In this document: positions 35,367 to 45,727 of the stretch, piece after piece
Layout: each line of letters starts with the position of its first letter
Position numbering within the stretch: the first letter of the stretch is position 1
Assembly: GCA_016712885.1 (NCBI GenBank)
Contig: JADJQF010000006.1
Location: 248,001 to 312,000, forward strand
Length of the DNA stretch: 64,000 nt
Direction: 5' to 3'
From: Candidatus Flexicrinis proximus
GTDB lineage: Bacteria > Chloroflexota > Anaerolineae > Aggregatilineales > Phototrophicaceae
Made by a program: the position numbers and the translations under genes
The notes under the pieces: generated by a model
The model's input: only the letters and a program-made list of their open reading frames with translations
What the model was told of the DNA's origin: nothing
Database searches by the model: none

Positions 35367-36449
35367 ATGGCACCCAAGCGCACGAAAAAGCAGGATGATG
35401 GTTTGTTCGAGGGGGCGGATTTGGGACAGATGGACGAGGGCAAGCGTAAAGCCCTCGAGTCGACCATCAGTGACCTGACGAAGCGCTTCGGCGACGGCAC
35501 GATTATTGCGCTGGGCGAAGCCAGCCACATGGTTGTGGATGCTATCCCCAGCGGTTCGCTGACACTTGACCTGGCCATCGGCGTGGGCGGCATTCCCAAA
35601 GGGCGCATCACGGAGGTATATGGGCCGGAGTCGTCTGGTAAAACCACACTGTGCCTGCATGTGGTGGCGGAGGCACAGCGGCGCGGCGGACTGACGGCCT
35701 TTGTCGATATGGAGCACGCGCTTGATCCAACGTATGCCGCGCGGATCGGCGTCGATCTGAACCGGCTGTATGTCAGCCAACCGGATACGGGCGAACAGGC
35801 GCTCGAGATTACCGAAGCGCTGGTACGGTCCGGCGCGTTCGATGTGATCGTGCTCGACTCTGTCGCGGCGCTGGTCCCACGGGCTGAGATTGAAGGCGAG
35901 ATGGGCGACAGCCATGTCGGTCTGCAGGCCCGTCTGATGAGTCAGGCGCTGCGTAAGCTGGCGGGCGCGATCAAGCACAGTAACGTGTGTATGATGTTCA
36001 CCAACCAGATCCGCGAGAAGGTCGGCATTGTTTACGGTTCGCCGGAAACCCAACCGGGCGGGCGGGCGCTCAAATTCTATGCGACCATCCGACTCGATGT
36101 CCGGCGCGTGCAGGCGATCAAGGTTGGCGGCGAGACGATCGGTAACCGCACCAAGGTACGCGTTACCAAGAATAAGGTAGCGCCCCCGTTCCGCGAAGCC
36201 GAGTTCGACATCATGTTCACGAGCGACGAAGCAGGCATCAGCAAGACCGGCGAAATCGTCGATCTGGGCGTCGATCTGGGGATCATCGACAAACGCGGCG
36301 CATTCTTCCGCTACGGCGAGCTGCTGCTGGGCCAAGGACGGGAAAATGCCAAGGTCTATCTGCGGGAAAACCCGCAGACCGCGCTGGATGTCGAAGCCCT
36401 GATCCGGTCGAGCAATGTCAAGCTGGCGGTTGCCAATACGGACGAGTAG
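35367..36449 (+). CDS. recA: Recombinase RecA
   Basis: 360 residues. Walker A GPESSGKT (86-93), Walker B VIVLDSVAAL, MAW-region homologue HVGLQARLMSQALRKLAG, L2-type MMFTNQIREKVGIVYGSPETQPGGRALKFY, and C-terminal VRVTKNKVAPPFREAEFDIMF. Promotes strand exchange and cleaves LexA-type repressors as a DNA-damage co-protease. I start at MAPKRTKKQDD (ATG 35367); an earlier ATG at 35331 is in frame but adds an atypical leader. The gene is followed by a strong terminator and a 700-bp repeat-rich gap. Confidence 0.98.
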   Translation: MAPKRTKKQDDGLFEGADLGQMDEGKRKALESTISDLTKRFGDGTIIALGEASHMVVDAIPSGSLTLDLAIGVGGIPKGRITEVYGPESSGKTTLCLHVVAEAQRRGGLTAFVDMEHALDPTYAARIGVDLNRLYVSQPDTGEQALEITEALVRSGAFDVIVLDSVAALVPRAEIEGEMGDSHVGLQARLMSQALRKLAGAIKHSNVCMMFTNQIREKVGIVYGSPETQPGGRALKFYATIRLDVRRVQAIKVGGETIGNRTKVRVTKNKVAPPFREAEFDIMFTSDEAGISKTGEIVDLGVDLGIIDKRGAFFRYGELLLGQGRENAKVYLRENPQTALDVEALIRSSNVKLAVANTDE

Positions 36450-36496
36450 GGCAGGTACAGCTGGCCAGACCGCTATATCCCAAACGTGGAATCCCA

Positions 36497-36534
36497 AACC
36501 GCCCGCTGTCAAGAGTCGGGCGGTTTGTTTTTTG
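36497..36534 (+). terminator. Rho-independent terminator of recA
   Basis: AAACCGCCCG pairs with CGGGCGGTTT around an 11-base loop, followed by GTTTTTT. It lies about 50 bases past the recA stop. Confidence 0.85.
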
Positions 36535-36539
36535 CAGAA

Positions 36540-37110
36540 TCGACAATGAAATCTCAACACGTTATTTCCCAAGATTCATGTTTATCCCAAGATTCTCCGC
36601 TCAACGTATCCCAACCTTATTTGGGATATTGGGTTATTTGCGATATATAACCCTAGATTCGGCAGGGTTTATCCCAAGAAGACTGGAGCTAGAAAACAGG
36701 GGGGCCGCTGGCCTGTTCATAACCCTGTCGATAACGTGTTCAAAGCTGTCGATTCGGTGTCGACGGGATGTGCACAACTGAGGCGAGGGTGAGGGAGGTT
36801 ATCAACATTGTGTTCATAACCCAAAGGAATGTCGACAAGGGGTGTCGACAAGTTATCCCAAGCCTACCCGACTCTACTGGCTGATTTAGGGATAAAAGCT
36901 GTCGAAAGTCAGGGATAACGCGGGTATTCTGGGATACCTGGGGATATATATCCCAGCCGAGAGCCAAGCGAAAAACAATTGTTGACATATCGACAGTCCC
37001 TACTAAAGCTACTAAAAGAAAGATATAAGCAGGAAGAAAGCACAAGAGATAAAAGAACAGAACGAAGAACGGCGGAAGCGTGTTTGTTGTGAGTACTCGC
37101 AAGTTTCCCC
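36540..37110. other. Repeat-rich AT-rich intergenic region; candidate replication origin or multi-site control region
   Basis: No gene fits here. Four 9-mers resemble DnaA boxes, each one mismatch from TTWTNCACA: TGTTCATAA (36714, 36811), TGTCGATAA (36726) and TTATCAACA (36799). TTATCCCAA occurs at 36582, 36669 and 36853, with TATCCCAA variants at 36477, 36606 and inverted at 36621. TGTCGA or TCGACA occurs seven times between 36726 and 36995. A perfect palindrome GGGATATATATCCC lies at 36941-36954. Then come CTACTAAAGCTACTAAAAG (37000-37018) and a purine-rich stretch. No dnaA, dnaN or rep gene is adjacent, so an origin is only a hypothesis. Confidence 0.5.
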
Positions 37111-37150
37111 GGCCGCGCTACAATATCGGCACAATTCTAGGATCGAATCT

Positions 37151-38467
37151 ATGTCCAGCAATCCCAACGACCTCGAAACCGAAGTCAAGCGCCTGCGCGC
37201 TCAGGTTGCGGCGCTGCGGCGTTTGCTCGACGTTACCAGCTGGCTGAACGACACGCTGCTTAGCCCTGATCCCGAGCCGGAACGCCTGCTATCCACCATT
37301 ATGGACACAGCGGCAAACCTGACGGGATGCGAGTCGGCGGCGGTGCTGCTGTGGGACGAGAACCGCAACGAACTGTATTTCGCGGCCACGAACTCCAATA
37401 ACCCAAATGCGCCCAATCTGATCGGTACGGCGGTGCCGATGGAAAGCATTGCCGGGACTATCTTCACGACACGGCTGCCGCAGCGCGTGGACAATACGAT
37501 GGTCGACGACCGGCATTACAAAGGCGTCGACAAGGATGTGAAGTTCATCACCAAATCGCTGATGGGCGTGCCGATGATTGCACGGGCGCAAACGATTGGC
37601 GTGCTGGAAGTCGTGAACAAACAACGGCCGCCGTTTTCACCGCGGGACGAACAAGTACTGCTGCTGCTGGCACAAGAAGCGGCGGTTGCGATTCAGGTCG
37701 CCCGACTCCTGATGGCGCTGAACACTGCAAACCGCGAATTGTCGGAAGTCGACCGACTCAAGGATACGTTCATCGGCATTGCATCGCATGAGCTGCGGAC
37801 ACCGCTTGGGATAATCCTGGGATATGCGACGTTCCTGATTGAAGATGCACCGACTCCGGAAGCGGCTGAGTATGCCGATACGGTGATGAAGAGCGCGCTT
37901 CATTTAAGGTCGATCCTGGACAGCATGGCGACACTGCGCTATCTGACGACCAGCATCAAAGACCTGGCGCCCGAACCAATCCCACTGGAAACGCTGAAGG
38001 CCGATCTGGAAGCTGAGATTGCGTCGATCCCTGGATCGGCGGGCCATCATGTTACGATCCACGATCTGCCACCAAACACGACCGTTGTCGCAGACCGCGC
38101 GCGGTTGGAACTGGCGTTTGCGAATGTGCTGGACAATGCGGTGCGTTTCACACCGGCGCCAGGCTCGATTGAGATCGGCGCGACACTGCGCGGGACGACC
38201 GAGGTCTGGATCACGATTACCGATACGGGCGTCGGAATTGAGTACGATAACCTCGAACGCATCTTCGATGAGTTCTTCCAGGTGGAAGACCACATGACAC
38301 GCGCACATGGCGGTCTGGGAATCGGGCTGAGCGTGGCGCGGTCGCTGATCAAGTTGTTCGGCGGCCGGATCTGGGCAGAGTCGGGCGGGCTGCGGCGCGG
38401 CACGACGATTACGATTGCGCTGCCGCGCGCGCCAGAACCTAAAGAAGAGGAAGCCCCGAAAGAATAA
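37151..38467 (+). CDS. GAF-domain sensor histidine kinase (soluble)
   Basis: 438 residues. An N-terminal coiled coil (about 5-35), a GAF domain (DPEPERLLSTIMDTAANLTGCESAAVLLWDE to VAIQVARL, about 40-185), HisKA with the phospho-accepting His in FIGIASHELRTPLGIILGYATFL (about 215), and HATPase with N box ANVLDNAVRFTP, G1 ITDTGVGIEYDNLERIFDEFFQ and GGLGIGLSVARSL. No transmembrane segments, so it reads a cytoplasmic signal. AGGA precedes the ATG by ten bases. No response regulator is adjacent. Confidence 0.92.
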   Translation: MSSNPNDLETEVKRLRAQVAALRRLLDVTSWLNDTLLSPDPEPERLLSTIMDTAANLTGCESAAVLLWDENRNELYFAATNSNNPNAPNLIGTAVPMESIAGTIFTTRLPQRVDNTMVDDRHYKGVDKDVKFITKSLMGVPMIARAQTIGVLEVVNKQRPPFSPRDEQVLLLLAQEAAVAIQVARLLMALNTANRELSEVDRLKDTFIGIASHELRTPLGIILGYATFLIEDAPTPEAAEYADTVMKSALHLRSILDSMATLRYLTTSIKDLAPEPIPLETLKADLEAEIASIPGSAGHHVTIHDLPPNTTVVADRARLELAFANVLDNAVRFTPAPGSIEIGATLRGTTEVWITITDTGVGIEYDNLERIFDEFFQVEDHMTRAHGGLGIGLSVARSLIKLFGGRIWAESGGLRRGTTITIALPRAPEPKEEEAPKE

Positions 38468-38929
38468 GGGGATTTTCCGAAGAATACACCCGGAATTACA
38501 GGGCGGCGCGACACAGACCCGCGCCGCTATACAGGCTTTTCCGCGTACCCGCCCTGCCCGACTCGTATCTGGATTGACCCGCTAAAGACGCCACTTTCCG
38601 GTACAGAATAGGACAAACTGTTGGCCGGAAATGCCGATTCGTTCGCGTGCGCGAGGCGAAACAGGCCGGCGCGACACGGCGATGGAGGCTCGGATATCCC
38701 AAAATATCCCAAATCTGCGATATATAGGTGGGAAGCGGGACTTTTGCACCATTCGATCACGATTAGCTCCCCTGGAACTCATGTGGACTGCGCCTCAATG
38801 CGGCGCAGAAACGGGATAGTACTGTGATACTACTAGCCAGATGGCTAGGTAAGAATCCCATCTCTTGACTAGGTGCTGTTGTCGAAGAATTGCCTTACCA
38901 TAAGCTCATCCTGTAAGGAAATGGGAATA
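38468..38929. other. Intergenic region before the HEAT-repeat gene
   Basis: 462 bp without a credible gene. It contains TATCCCAA twice (38695 and 38705), the same motif as the recA-side region, and a perfect inverted repeat described separately. Several open frames here have no protein-like composition. Confidence 0.6.
38833..38848. promoter_or_regulatory. Perfect inverted repeat CTAGCCA-GA-TGGCTAG
   Basis: A 7-2-7 palindrome 82 bases before the HEAT-repeat start, with TTGACT 15 bases downstream of it (38864). Candidate operator. Confidence 0.35.
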
Positions 38930-39511
38930 ATGGTCGCTGCAATGAACACGGTCGACAGCCACATACAGGCGCTAGAAATGACCGATGCGGTAGAAAGACG
39001 CTATGCCGAAACCGAGCTGATGCGTCTGGGCCGCACGGCACTGGTGGCACTAGTGGACGCTCTGGCAAGTGCGACACTGCGGCAACAGGTCGTGATTCTG
39101 AAACTGCTGGGAAAGATGGGCGATACCGCCGCACTTCCTACGCTGAAACATGCCCTACTCGATCCGCAATGGCTAATCCGGCAGGCGGCAGTGAACGCGC
39201 TGGCGAATTTCCAGGCGGACAGCGTACTGCCGATGATCTTCCACGCTTTGTATGACCACGCGCTGCTGGTCCGGCTGGAGGCGATAATGGCGCTGGGGCG
39301 CCTTCGCCATGCAAGCGCCGTGCCGACACTGCTGACGCACCTGAACAGCACGGAGTCGGACGTTGAGACCTATACGATTGTCGAGGCGCTGGGCCTGTGC
39401 GGGGACCGGAGCGTGGCAGCGACACTAGAACCGTACATGTACCATGAAAACGCCCAGGTGCGGCAGCGTACTCTGGAGGCGCTTTCGCGCCTGACTGGGA
39501 CAACGCGCTAA
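38930..39511 (+). CDS. HEAT-repeat protein
   Basis: 193 residues made of about five HEAT-like helical pairs: LGRTALVALVDALASATLRQQVVILKLLGKMGD, AALPTLKHALLDPQWLIRQAAVNALANFQ, VLPMIFHALYDHALLVRLEAIMALGRL, AVPTLLTHLNSTESDVETYTIVEALGLCGD, ATLEPYMYHENAQVRQRTLEALSRL. Such proteins act as binding scaffolds, for example with phycobilin lyases or in signalling. AAGGA ten bases upstream favours ATG 38930. Function is unassigned. Confidence 0.8.
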   Translation: MVAAMNTVDSHIQALEMTDAVERRYAETELMRLGRTALVALVDALASATLRQQVVILKLLGKMGDTAALPTLKHALLDPQWLIRQAAVNALANFQADSVLPMIFHALYDHALLVRLEAIMALGRLRHASAVPTLLTHLNSTESDVETYTIVEALGLCGDRSVAATLEPYMYHENAQVRQRTLEALSRLTGTTR

Positions 39512-39705
39512 ACTAGAGGCTGTTATGAACTAGTTTGTGGAGGCAGCGCCTCCACACCTCCGCGAGGAACTTGCGCCCTTCGACCCTGCATCTGCGATTT
39601 TGTGGTGTGAGCGCCACAAAACCGCAGTGGGAGGTGCAGGAGTGCAAACTCCTACCGAGGTGGGGATAGGACTCCATCGAAAGTGCATAACACGCTTTAG
39701 AGTCA
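39512..39705 (+). repeat. Multi-hairpin element, copy 5, with terminal inverted repeats
   Basis: Left end CTAGAGGCTGTTATGAAC (39513-39530) is an imperfect inverted copy of right end GTGCATAACACGCTTTAG (39683-39700). First stem TGTGGAGGC/GCCTCCACA is perfect; the third (39591-39626, arms CTGCG/CGCAG closing TTTTGTGG/CCACAAAA) is long and differs in sequence from other copies. The left end overlaps the HEAT gene stop region. Confidence 0.8.
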
Positions 39706-39807
39706 CCAAAGAAGACCGACCGCAGGGACACAAATGAATAAGCCGCCGGCGCGGAATGCCCCTCCATCCTCGCAGCAGGCAAGCTACCGGTTGAGGATCC
39801 CAACCTT

Positions 39808-41762
<1,955 letters not shown>

Positions 41763-41766
<4 letters not shown>

Positions 41767-42170
41767 GCGGTACCCTGCAGATGGTATACGTGGAAGACGA
41801 TGCTCTCAGCCGGGAAGTGATGGAGGTGCTGATGCGGACGCACTTCCCTGAAGTAGCACTAAAGATTCTGGCGGACAGTTCGGATTTCATGAATGACGTC
41901 GAGGCGCTGCCCGAAATGCCAGAGATGTTCCTGCTGGACATCCATGTGGTGCCGCTGGATGGATTTGCTATGCTGCGGCTTTTACGCGATGATATCCGGT
42001 ATGAACGAGCGAAAGTGCTCGCCGTTACGGCGAGTGTGATGAACCAGGAAGTGGTCCAGCTGCGCAGCGCAGGGTTTAACGGCGCGATTGCGAAGCCGCT
42101 GGACTTCGACGAATTTGCCCGGCTGATCGGCGGCGCGCTGAACGGAAAAGAAGTGTGGTATGTCACCTGA
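41763..42170 (+). CDS. Stand-alone response-regulator receiver (CheY-like), first of two
   Basis: 135 residues. MVYVEDDALSREVMEVL has the acidic pocket (E-D-D), MFLLDIHVVPLDGFAML the phospho-acceptor Asp, VLAVTASVM the switch Thr and GAIAKPLDF the conserved Lys. No output domain. It overlaps the kinase gene by 4 bp and the next receiver by 11 bp, so it probably accepts phosphate from that kinase and acts through protein contacts. Confidence 0.92.
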
Positions 42171-42561
42171 CGAGCGCAAGCGGAAACACGCCCTGGTGAT
42201 CGACGACAACCGCGCCAACGTCGAGGTGCTGTCGGCGCTGCTGGAAGTCGAGGGGGTGAGCGTCTCCTCGTACATGCAACCGGAACGGGCGGCGGCGGAA
42301 CTGCCGGGCCTGAAGCCAATCGACGTGGTGTTCTGCGACCTGGAGATGCCCCGGCTAAACGGGTATGAGATGCTGACGCGGCTGCGGGACGCCTACGGGA
42401 GCCAGGTGCCCGTGATCGCCTATACCGTGCATACCTCCGAGATGGACCAGGCACGGCGGCGCGGGTTTGACGGGTTCCTGGGCAAGCCGCTGGATGGCGA
42501 CCGGTTCAGCGGGCTGCTCCGCAAAATCCTGCATGGACAGCCGGTATGGGAACTGCCCTAG
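42160..42561 (+). CDS. Stand-alone response-regulator receiver (CheY-like), second of two
   Basis: 133 residues. ALVIDDNRANVEVLSALLEVEGV gives the acidic pair, DVVFCDLEMPRLNGYEMLTRLRD the phospho-acceptor Asp, IAYTVHTSEMDQARRRGFDGFLGKPLDG the switch Thr and Lys. Together with the previous gene it makes a kinase, receiver, receiver relay. It is followed directly by a 98-bp tandem repeat. Confidence 0.93.
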   Translation: MSPDERKRKHALVIDDNRANVEVLSALLEVEGVSVSSYMQPERAAAELPGLKPIDVVFCDLEMPRLNGYEMLTRLRDAYGSQVPVIAYTVHTSEMDQARRRGFDGFLGKPLDGDRFSGLLRKILHGQPVWELP

Positions 42562-42568
42562 AGGAAAG

Positions 42569-42861
42569 TGCAGAGTAACCTCACCCCCAGCGCCTCTCCG
42601 AGCGGAGAGGGGTGACCTGATGGCGACCTCCCTTCCCCAGGCCTTTCGGCGCGCGCATCGGCAGAGTGCAGAGTAACCTCACCCCCAGCCCCTCTCCGAG
42701 CGGAGAGGGGTGACCTGATGGCGATCTCCCTTCCCCAGGCCTTTCGGCGCGCGCATCGGCAGAGTGCAGAGTAACCTCACCCCCAGCGCCTCTCCGCCCG
42801 GAGAGGGGTGACCTGATGGCGACCTCCCTTCCCCAGGCCTTTCGGCGCGCGCATCGGCAAA
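42569..42861 (+). repeat. Three tandem 98-bp repeats with REP-like hairpin
   Basis: The phrase GAGTAACCTCACCCCC recurs at 42573, 42671 and 42769, an exact 98-bp period. Each unit holds the CCTCTCC/GGAGAGG palindrome, then GGTGACCTGATGGCGA and CCCCAGGCCTTTCGGCGC. Units differ at only a few positions. The rest of the gap to 43054 (42862-43054) shows no further structure. Confidence 0.85.
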
Positions 42862-43054
42862 TTGACGGGGTCCGTACAGCCGGCGACAGGCCTGCACAAG
42901 CCTGCCCGGTTGGGCGTGGAACCCCGGATTAAGCAGGTCAACCGCACGTGGGCAGGGCCGAGGGAACCCCAAAGCGAATGTGTGCGGCGTGTGGCGGCGT
43001 GTGAAAAGCGCGGTATGCTGAAGGGCAGCGACCGCCGGCACACGAGGATCCGCC

Positions 43055-43837
43055 ATGACTGCCCTGCCCCTGCTCCAACATTGGGACGCGACAAAGAACG
43101 GCCTGCACCGCGCAGCACAAGTGGCCGGCGCGTTCCGCAAAGCGTACTCGCCTAAACTCCCCAATGCCCTGCACCTGGCGCTGTATATCCGCCCGTTCGG
43201 GTTGACGACCGGGCCGCTGCCGTTCGGACAAATCGACCTGTTCCTGGCCGCCGGTGAAGTCCACGTGACGGTCGGGGACGAGCTATGGGATATCGACCTG
43301 AAGGGGCACAGCCCGAAGTCGCTGCGGGCGGCACTGATCAACGGCCTGAAGCAGCACGGCATTCAGGGCGACGTGCCGGCAAACGACGATGACACCCCCT
43401 TTCAAGCAGACGGCCAGCAGGCAGCGGATTACACGGCAGCGCTGTGGAAAATCAGCGGCGGCCTGCGCGAACTGCGGGCGGACTGGCTGGGCGGCGTGAC
43501 GCCGCTGGTGGTGTGGCCGCACGGCTTCGACGCGTCCCAGCTATGGTTTCCCGGCGGCGATCCTGATGAACACAACCAAGCGCACCTGAACTTCGGCTTT
43601 TCGCCGGGAAGCGCAGGGCTGCCGCGCCCGTATATCTACGCCTACGCGTCTCCGATGCCGGACGGGCTGACCGGCACCAGTCTGCCGCCGCTGGCCCGCT
43701 GGCATAGCCAGGGCTGGACGGGCGTGGTGATCGATTACGACTCGCTGGCGCAGACGGATAGCCCTGAGGCCGAACTGGTGGACACGCTGCGCAGCGTGTT
43801 CGCGCTGCTCTCCGCGCGGCTGACAGGCACAGCCTGA
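43055..43837 (+). CDS. DUF5996-like conserved protein
   Basis: 260 residues: LHRAAQVAGAFRKAYSPKLPNALHLALYIRPFGLTTGPLPFGQIDLFLAAGEVHVTVGDELWDIDLKGHSPKSL near the start, then GVTPLVVWPHGFDASQLWFPGG, DEHNQAHLNFGFSPGSAGLPRPYIYAYASPMPDGL. The H-G-F, N-F-G-F and Y-A-Y-P-like blocks match the DUF5996 group (also linked to phosphoenolpyruvate-like small domains), function unknown. GAGGATCCGCC precedes the ATG. It is flanked by repeat arrays on both sides. Confidence 0.65.
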   Translation: MTALPLLQHWDATKNGLHRAAQVAGAFRKAYSPKLPNALHLALYIRPFGLTTGPLPFGQIDLFLAAGEVHVTVGDELWDIDLKGHSPKSLRAALINGLKQHGIQGDVPANDDDTPFQADGQQAADYTAALWKISGGLRELRADWLGGVTPLVVWPHGFDASQLWFPGGDPDEHNQAHLNFGFSPGSAGLPRPYIYAYASPMPDGLTGTSLPPLARWHSQGWTGVVIDYDSLAQTDSPEAELVDTLRSVFALLSARLTGTA

Positions 43838-43861
43838 CAGGCAAGGCCTGACGGGCACGGC

Positions 43862-43915
43862 CCGATATTGATGTTTGGAGACGCTGCCTCCACGCCTCCG
43901 CGAGAGGAGTGGAGA
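43862..43915 (+). repeat. Multi-hairpin element, truncated copy 6
   Basis: Only the first stem (TTTGGAGAC/GCCTCCACG) and the start of the second remain. It abuts the start of the REP array. Confidence 0.5.
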
Positions 43916-43935
43916 AGTGCACCCTCAACGCCAAG

Positions 43936-44875
43936 AACCTCACCCCCGGCCCCTCTCCGAGCGGAGAGGGGAGAAAGCAGCGGGGGCATGACAGGTCGGG
44001 CATGACGGGGGGGGGGAGGGGAAGGGTAACCTCAGAACCCACCCCAGTGAACCTCACCCCCAGCCCCTCTCCGAGCGGAGAGGGGAGAAAGCAGCGGGGG
44101 CATGACAGGTCGGGCATGACACGTCATGCCCCTACGGGTGCGCGGGAGGGGAAAAGGGTAACCTCAACGCCAAGAACCTCACCCCCAGTGAACCTCACCC
44201 CCGGCCCCTCTCCGAGCGGAGAGGGGAGAAAGCAGCGGGGGCATGACAGGTCGGGCATGACAGGTCATGCCCCTACGGGGCGCGAGAGGGGAAAAGGGTA
44301 ACCTCAACGCCAAGAACCTCACCCTAGCGAAACTCACCCCCGGCCCCTCTCCGAGCGGAGAGGGGTGAAAAGCGGCAGGCGGGGGCATGACAGGTCGGGC
44401 ATGACACGTCATGCCCCTACGGGTGCGCGGGAGGGGAAAAGGGTAACCTCACTTCCGGCGAACCTCACCCCCAGTGAACCTCACCCCCGGCCCCTCTCCG
44501 AGCGGAGAGGGGAGAAAGCAGCGGGGGCATGACAGGTCGGGCATGACACGTCATGCCCCTACGGGTGCGCGAGAGGGGAAAAGGGTAACCTCACTTCCGG
44601 CGAACCTCACCCCCAGTGAACCTCACCCCCAGTGAACCTCACCCCCGGCCCCTCTCCGAGCGGAGAGGGGAGAAAGCAGCGGGGGCATGACACCTCGGGC
44701 ATGACACGTCATGCCCCTACGGGTGCGGAGGGGAAAAGGGGTAACCTCAACGCCAAGAACCTCACCCCCAGTGAACCTCACCTCCAGCCCCTCTCCGAGC
44801 GGAGAGGGGAGAAAGCAGCGGGGGCATGACAGGTCGGGCATGACACGTCATGCCCCTACGGGGGCGCGGGAGGGC
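43936..44875 (+). repeat. Seven-unit array of REP-like palindromes with a second GGGGCATGAC hairpin
   Basis: CCTCTCCGAGCGGAGAGG occurs at 43952, 44066, 44207, 44346, 44493, 44651 and 44790 (spacings 114-158). Each is preceded by ACCTCACCCCC and followed in most units by GCAGCGGGGGCATGACAGG and CATGCCCCTACGGG, which fold into a second hairpin. All units share one orientation. Spacing differences come from duplicated AACCTCACCCCCAGTG blocks. No coding sequence is credible in 43838-44925. Confidence 0.85.
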
Positions 44876-44925
44876 GAAAACACGGACAGCATGTATGCTA
44901 TGCCTACGAGAGACAACGGGTCGGG

Positions 44926-45543
44926 CTAGAAGTCGGTCTGGCGATCGGGATCACGCGTGTCGTAGAAGGGCGAGCGACGGCTGGTGGCGGGTGCACCTTT
45001 AATGGTGAGCATGAGGGCGGGATCGAAGCCGATCGGGTCGTCGAGGAGGAGGCCGGGGACGGTCTCTTCGGTATAGCCGACTGAGCGGAGCCACTTCTCA
45101 AGGCGCAGGGGGGCGGCTTCGGCGGTGCTGTCCGCGCGGCGGATGGCATTGTCCTGAGGGGCGGCCACGGCGACCTGGTTGTGCAGGTAAGATTGCGGCA
45201 CGGCCGGCTGGGCCGGAATGGGTTGTACAGGTGAAGATTGCGCCGGGATGGGTTCAGGCTGCGGCTCGTGCTGCGCCTGATTGTAGGGGGTCACCAGCGG
45301 CGAACCGTCATCCTCGTCTTCGCCGAAGTCCCATTCGATATGGGTGACGCCCTCCAGCGGGGAGGGCTTGGACTTGTGGAGGCGGCCGATGAGGGCGCTG
45401 ACGGCGTTCAGGGCAGTAGCGCGGTGACGCAGCGGCGCATTTTCGAGCGCGACGGGGTCGACGATGGCGGCGATGAGGGTGATGGCAGCGGAATAGGCGG
45501 CGGTGACAAGCTGATCGTGGGCGGCGAAAGTGGCAGCAGACAT
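44926..45543 (-). CDS. Protein of unknown function behind a GTTCGAAC operator
   Basis: 205 residues: MSAATFAAHDQLVTAAYSAAITLIAAIVDPVALENAPLRHRATALNAVSALIGRLHKSK, an acidic-Pro/Gln-rich middle (PQPEPIPAQSSPVQPIPAQP) and a C-terminal block RLEKWLRSVGYTEETVPGLLLDDPIGFDPALML. The N-terminal A-L-x-A-V-x-A-L-I-x-R-L block looks like a DNA-associated helical module seen in phage-type hypothetical proteins. GGAGG precedes ATG 45543 by eight bases. Upstream lie a promoter and three GTTCGAAC palindromes, so control by a LexA-like repressor is plausible. Confidence 0.6.
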   Translation of the reverse strand: MSAATFAAHDQLVTAAYSAAITLIAAIVDPVALENAPLRHRATALNAVSALIGRLHKSKPSPLEGVTHIEWDFGEDEDDGSPLVTPYNQAQHEPQPEPIPAQSSPVQPIPAQPAVPQSYLHNQVAVAAPQDNAIRRADSTAEAAPLRLEKWLRSVGYTEETVPGLLLDDPIGFDPALMLTIKGAPATSRRSPFYDTRDPDRQTDF

Positions 45544-45690
45544 AGGGAAATCCTCCGAAATTAAACGGCGTTTTTGTGATGCGCGATGTGACAGCGCGAT
45601 GGAGGCGCGGGCGAACCTCACCCCCGGCCCCGCTCCATGCTGGAGAGGGGAGAAGGGCAACCTCCCTGCGGACGAAAGAACGATAGTTTT

Positions 45691-45699
45691 GTTATAGCA
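45691..45699 (-). promoter_or_regulatory. Extended -10 promoter element for the gene at 45543
   Basis: On the minus strand TGC-TATAAC, an extended -10, 148 bases before the start codon. The same nine bases occur upstream of nrdJ on the other strand. Confidence 0.45.
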
Positions 45700-45727
45700 C
45701 GGATGGGTGGGGCGTGGAGAAACAAAT

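Noticed and set aside
35334..36572. Long minus-strand frame across recA
   Set aside because: Antisense shadow of recA with no family resemblance.
36540..37110. Plasmid replication origin with iterons
   Set aside because: No rep or par gene and no mobilisation functions; neighbours are chromosomal (recA, kinases).
43936..44875. Seven-unit array considered as a CRISPR
   Set aside because: The intervening sequences are themselves repeated and of uneven length, the units are palindrome-rich, and no cas genes are near.
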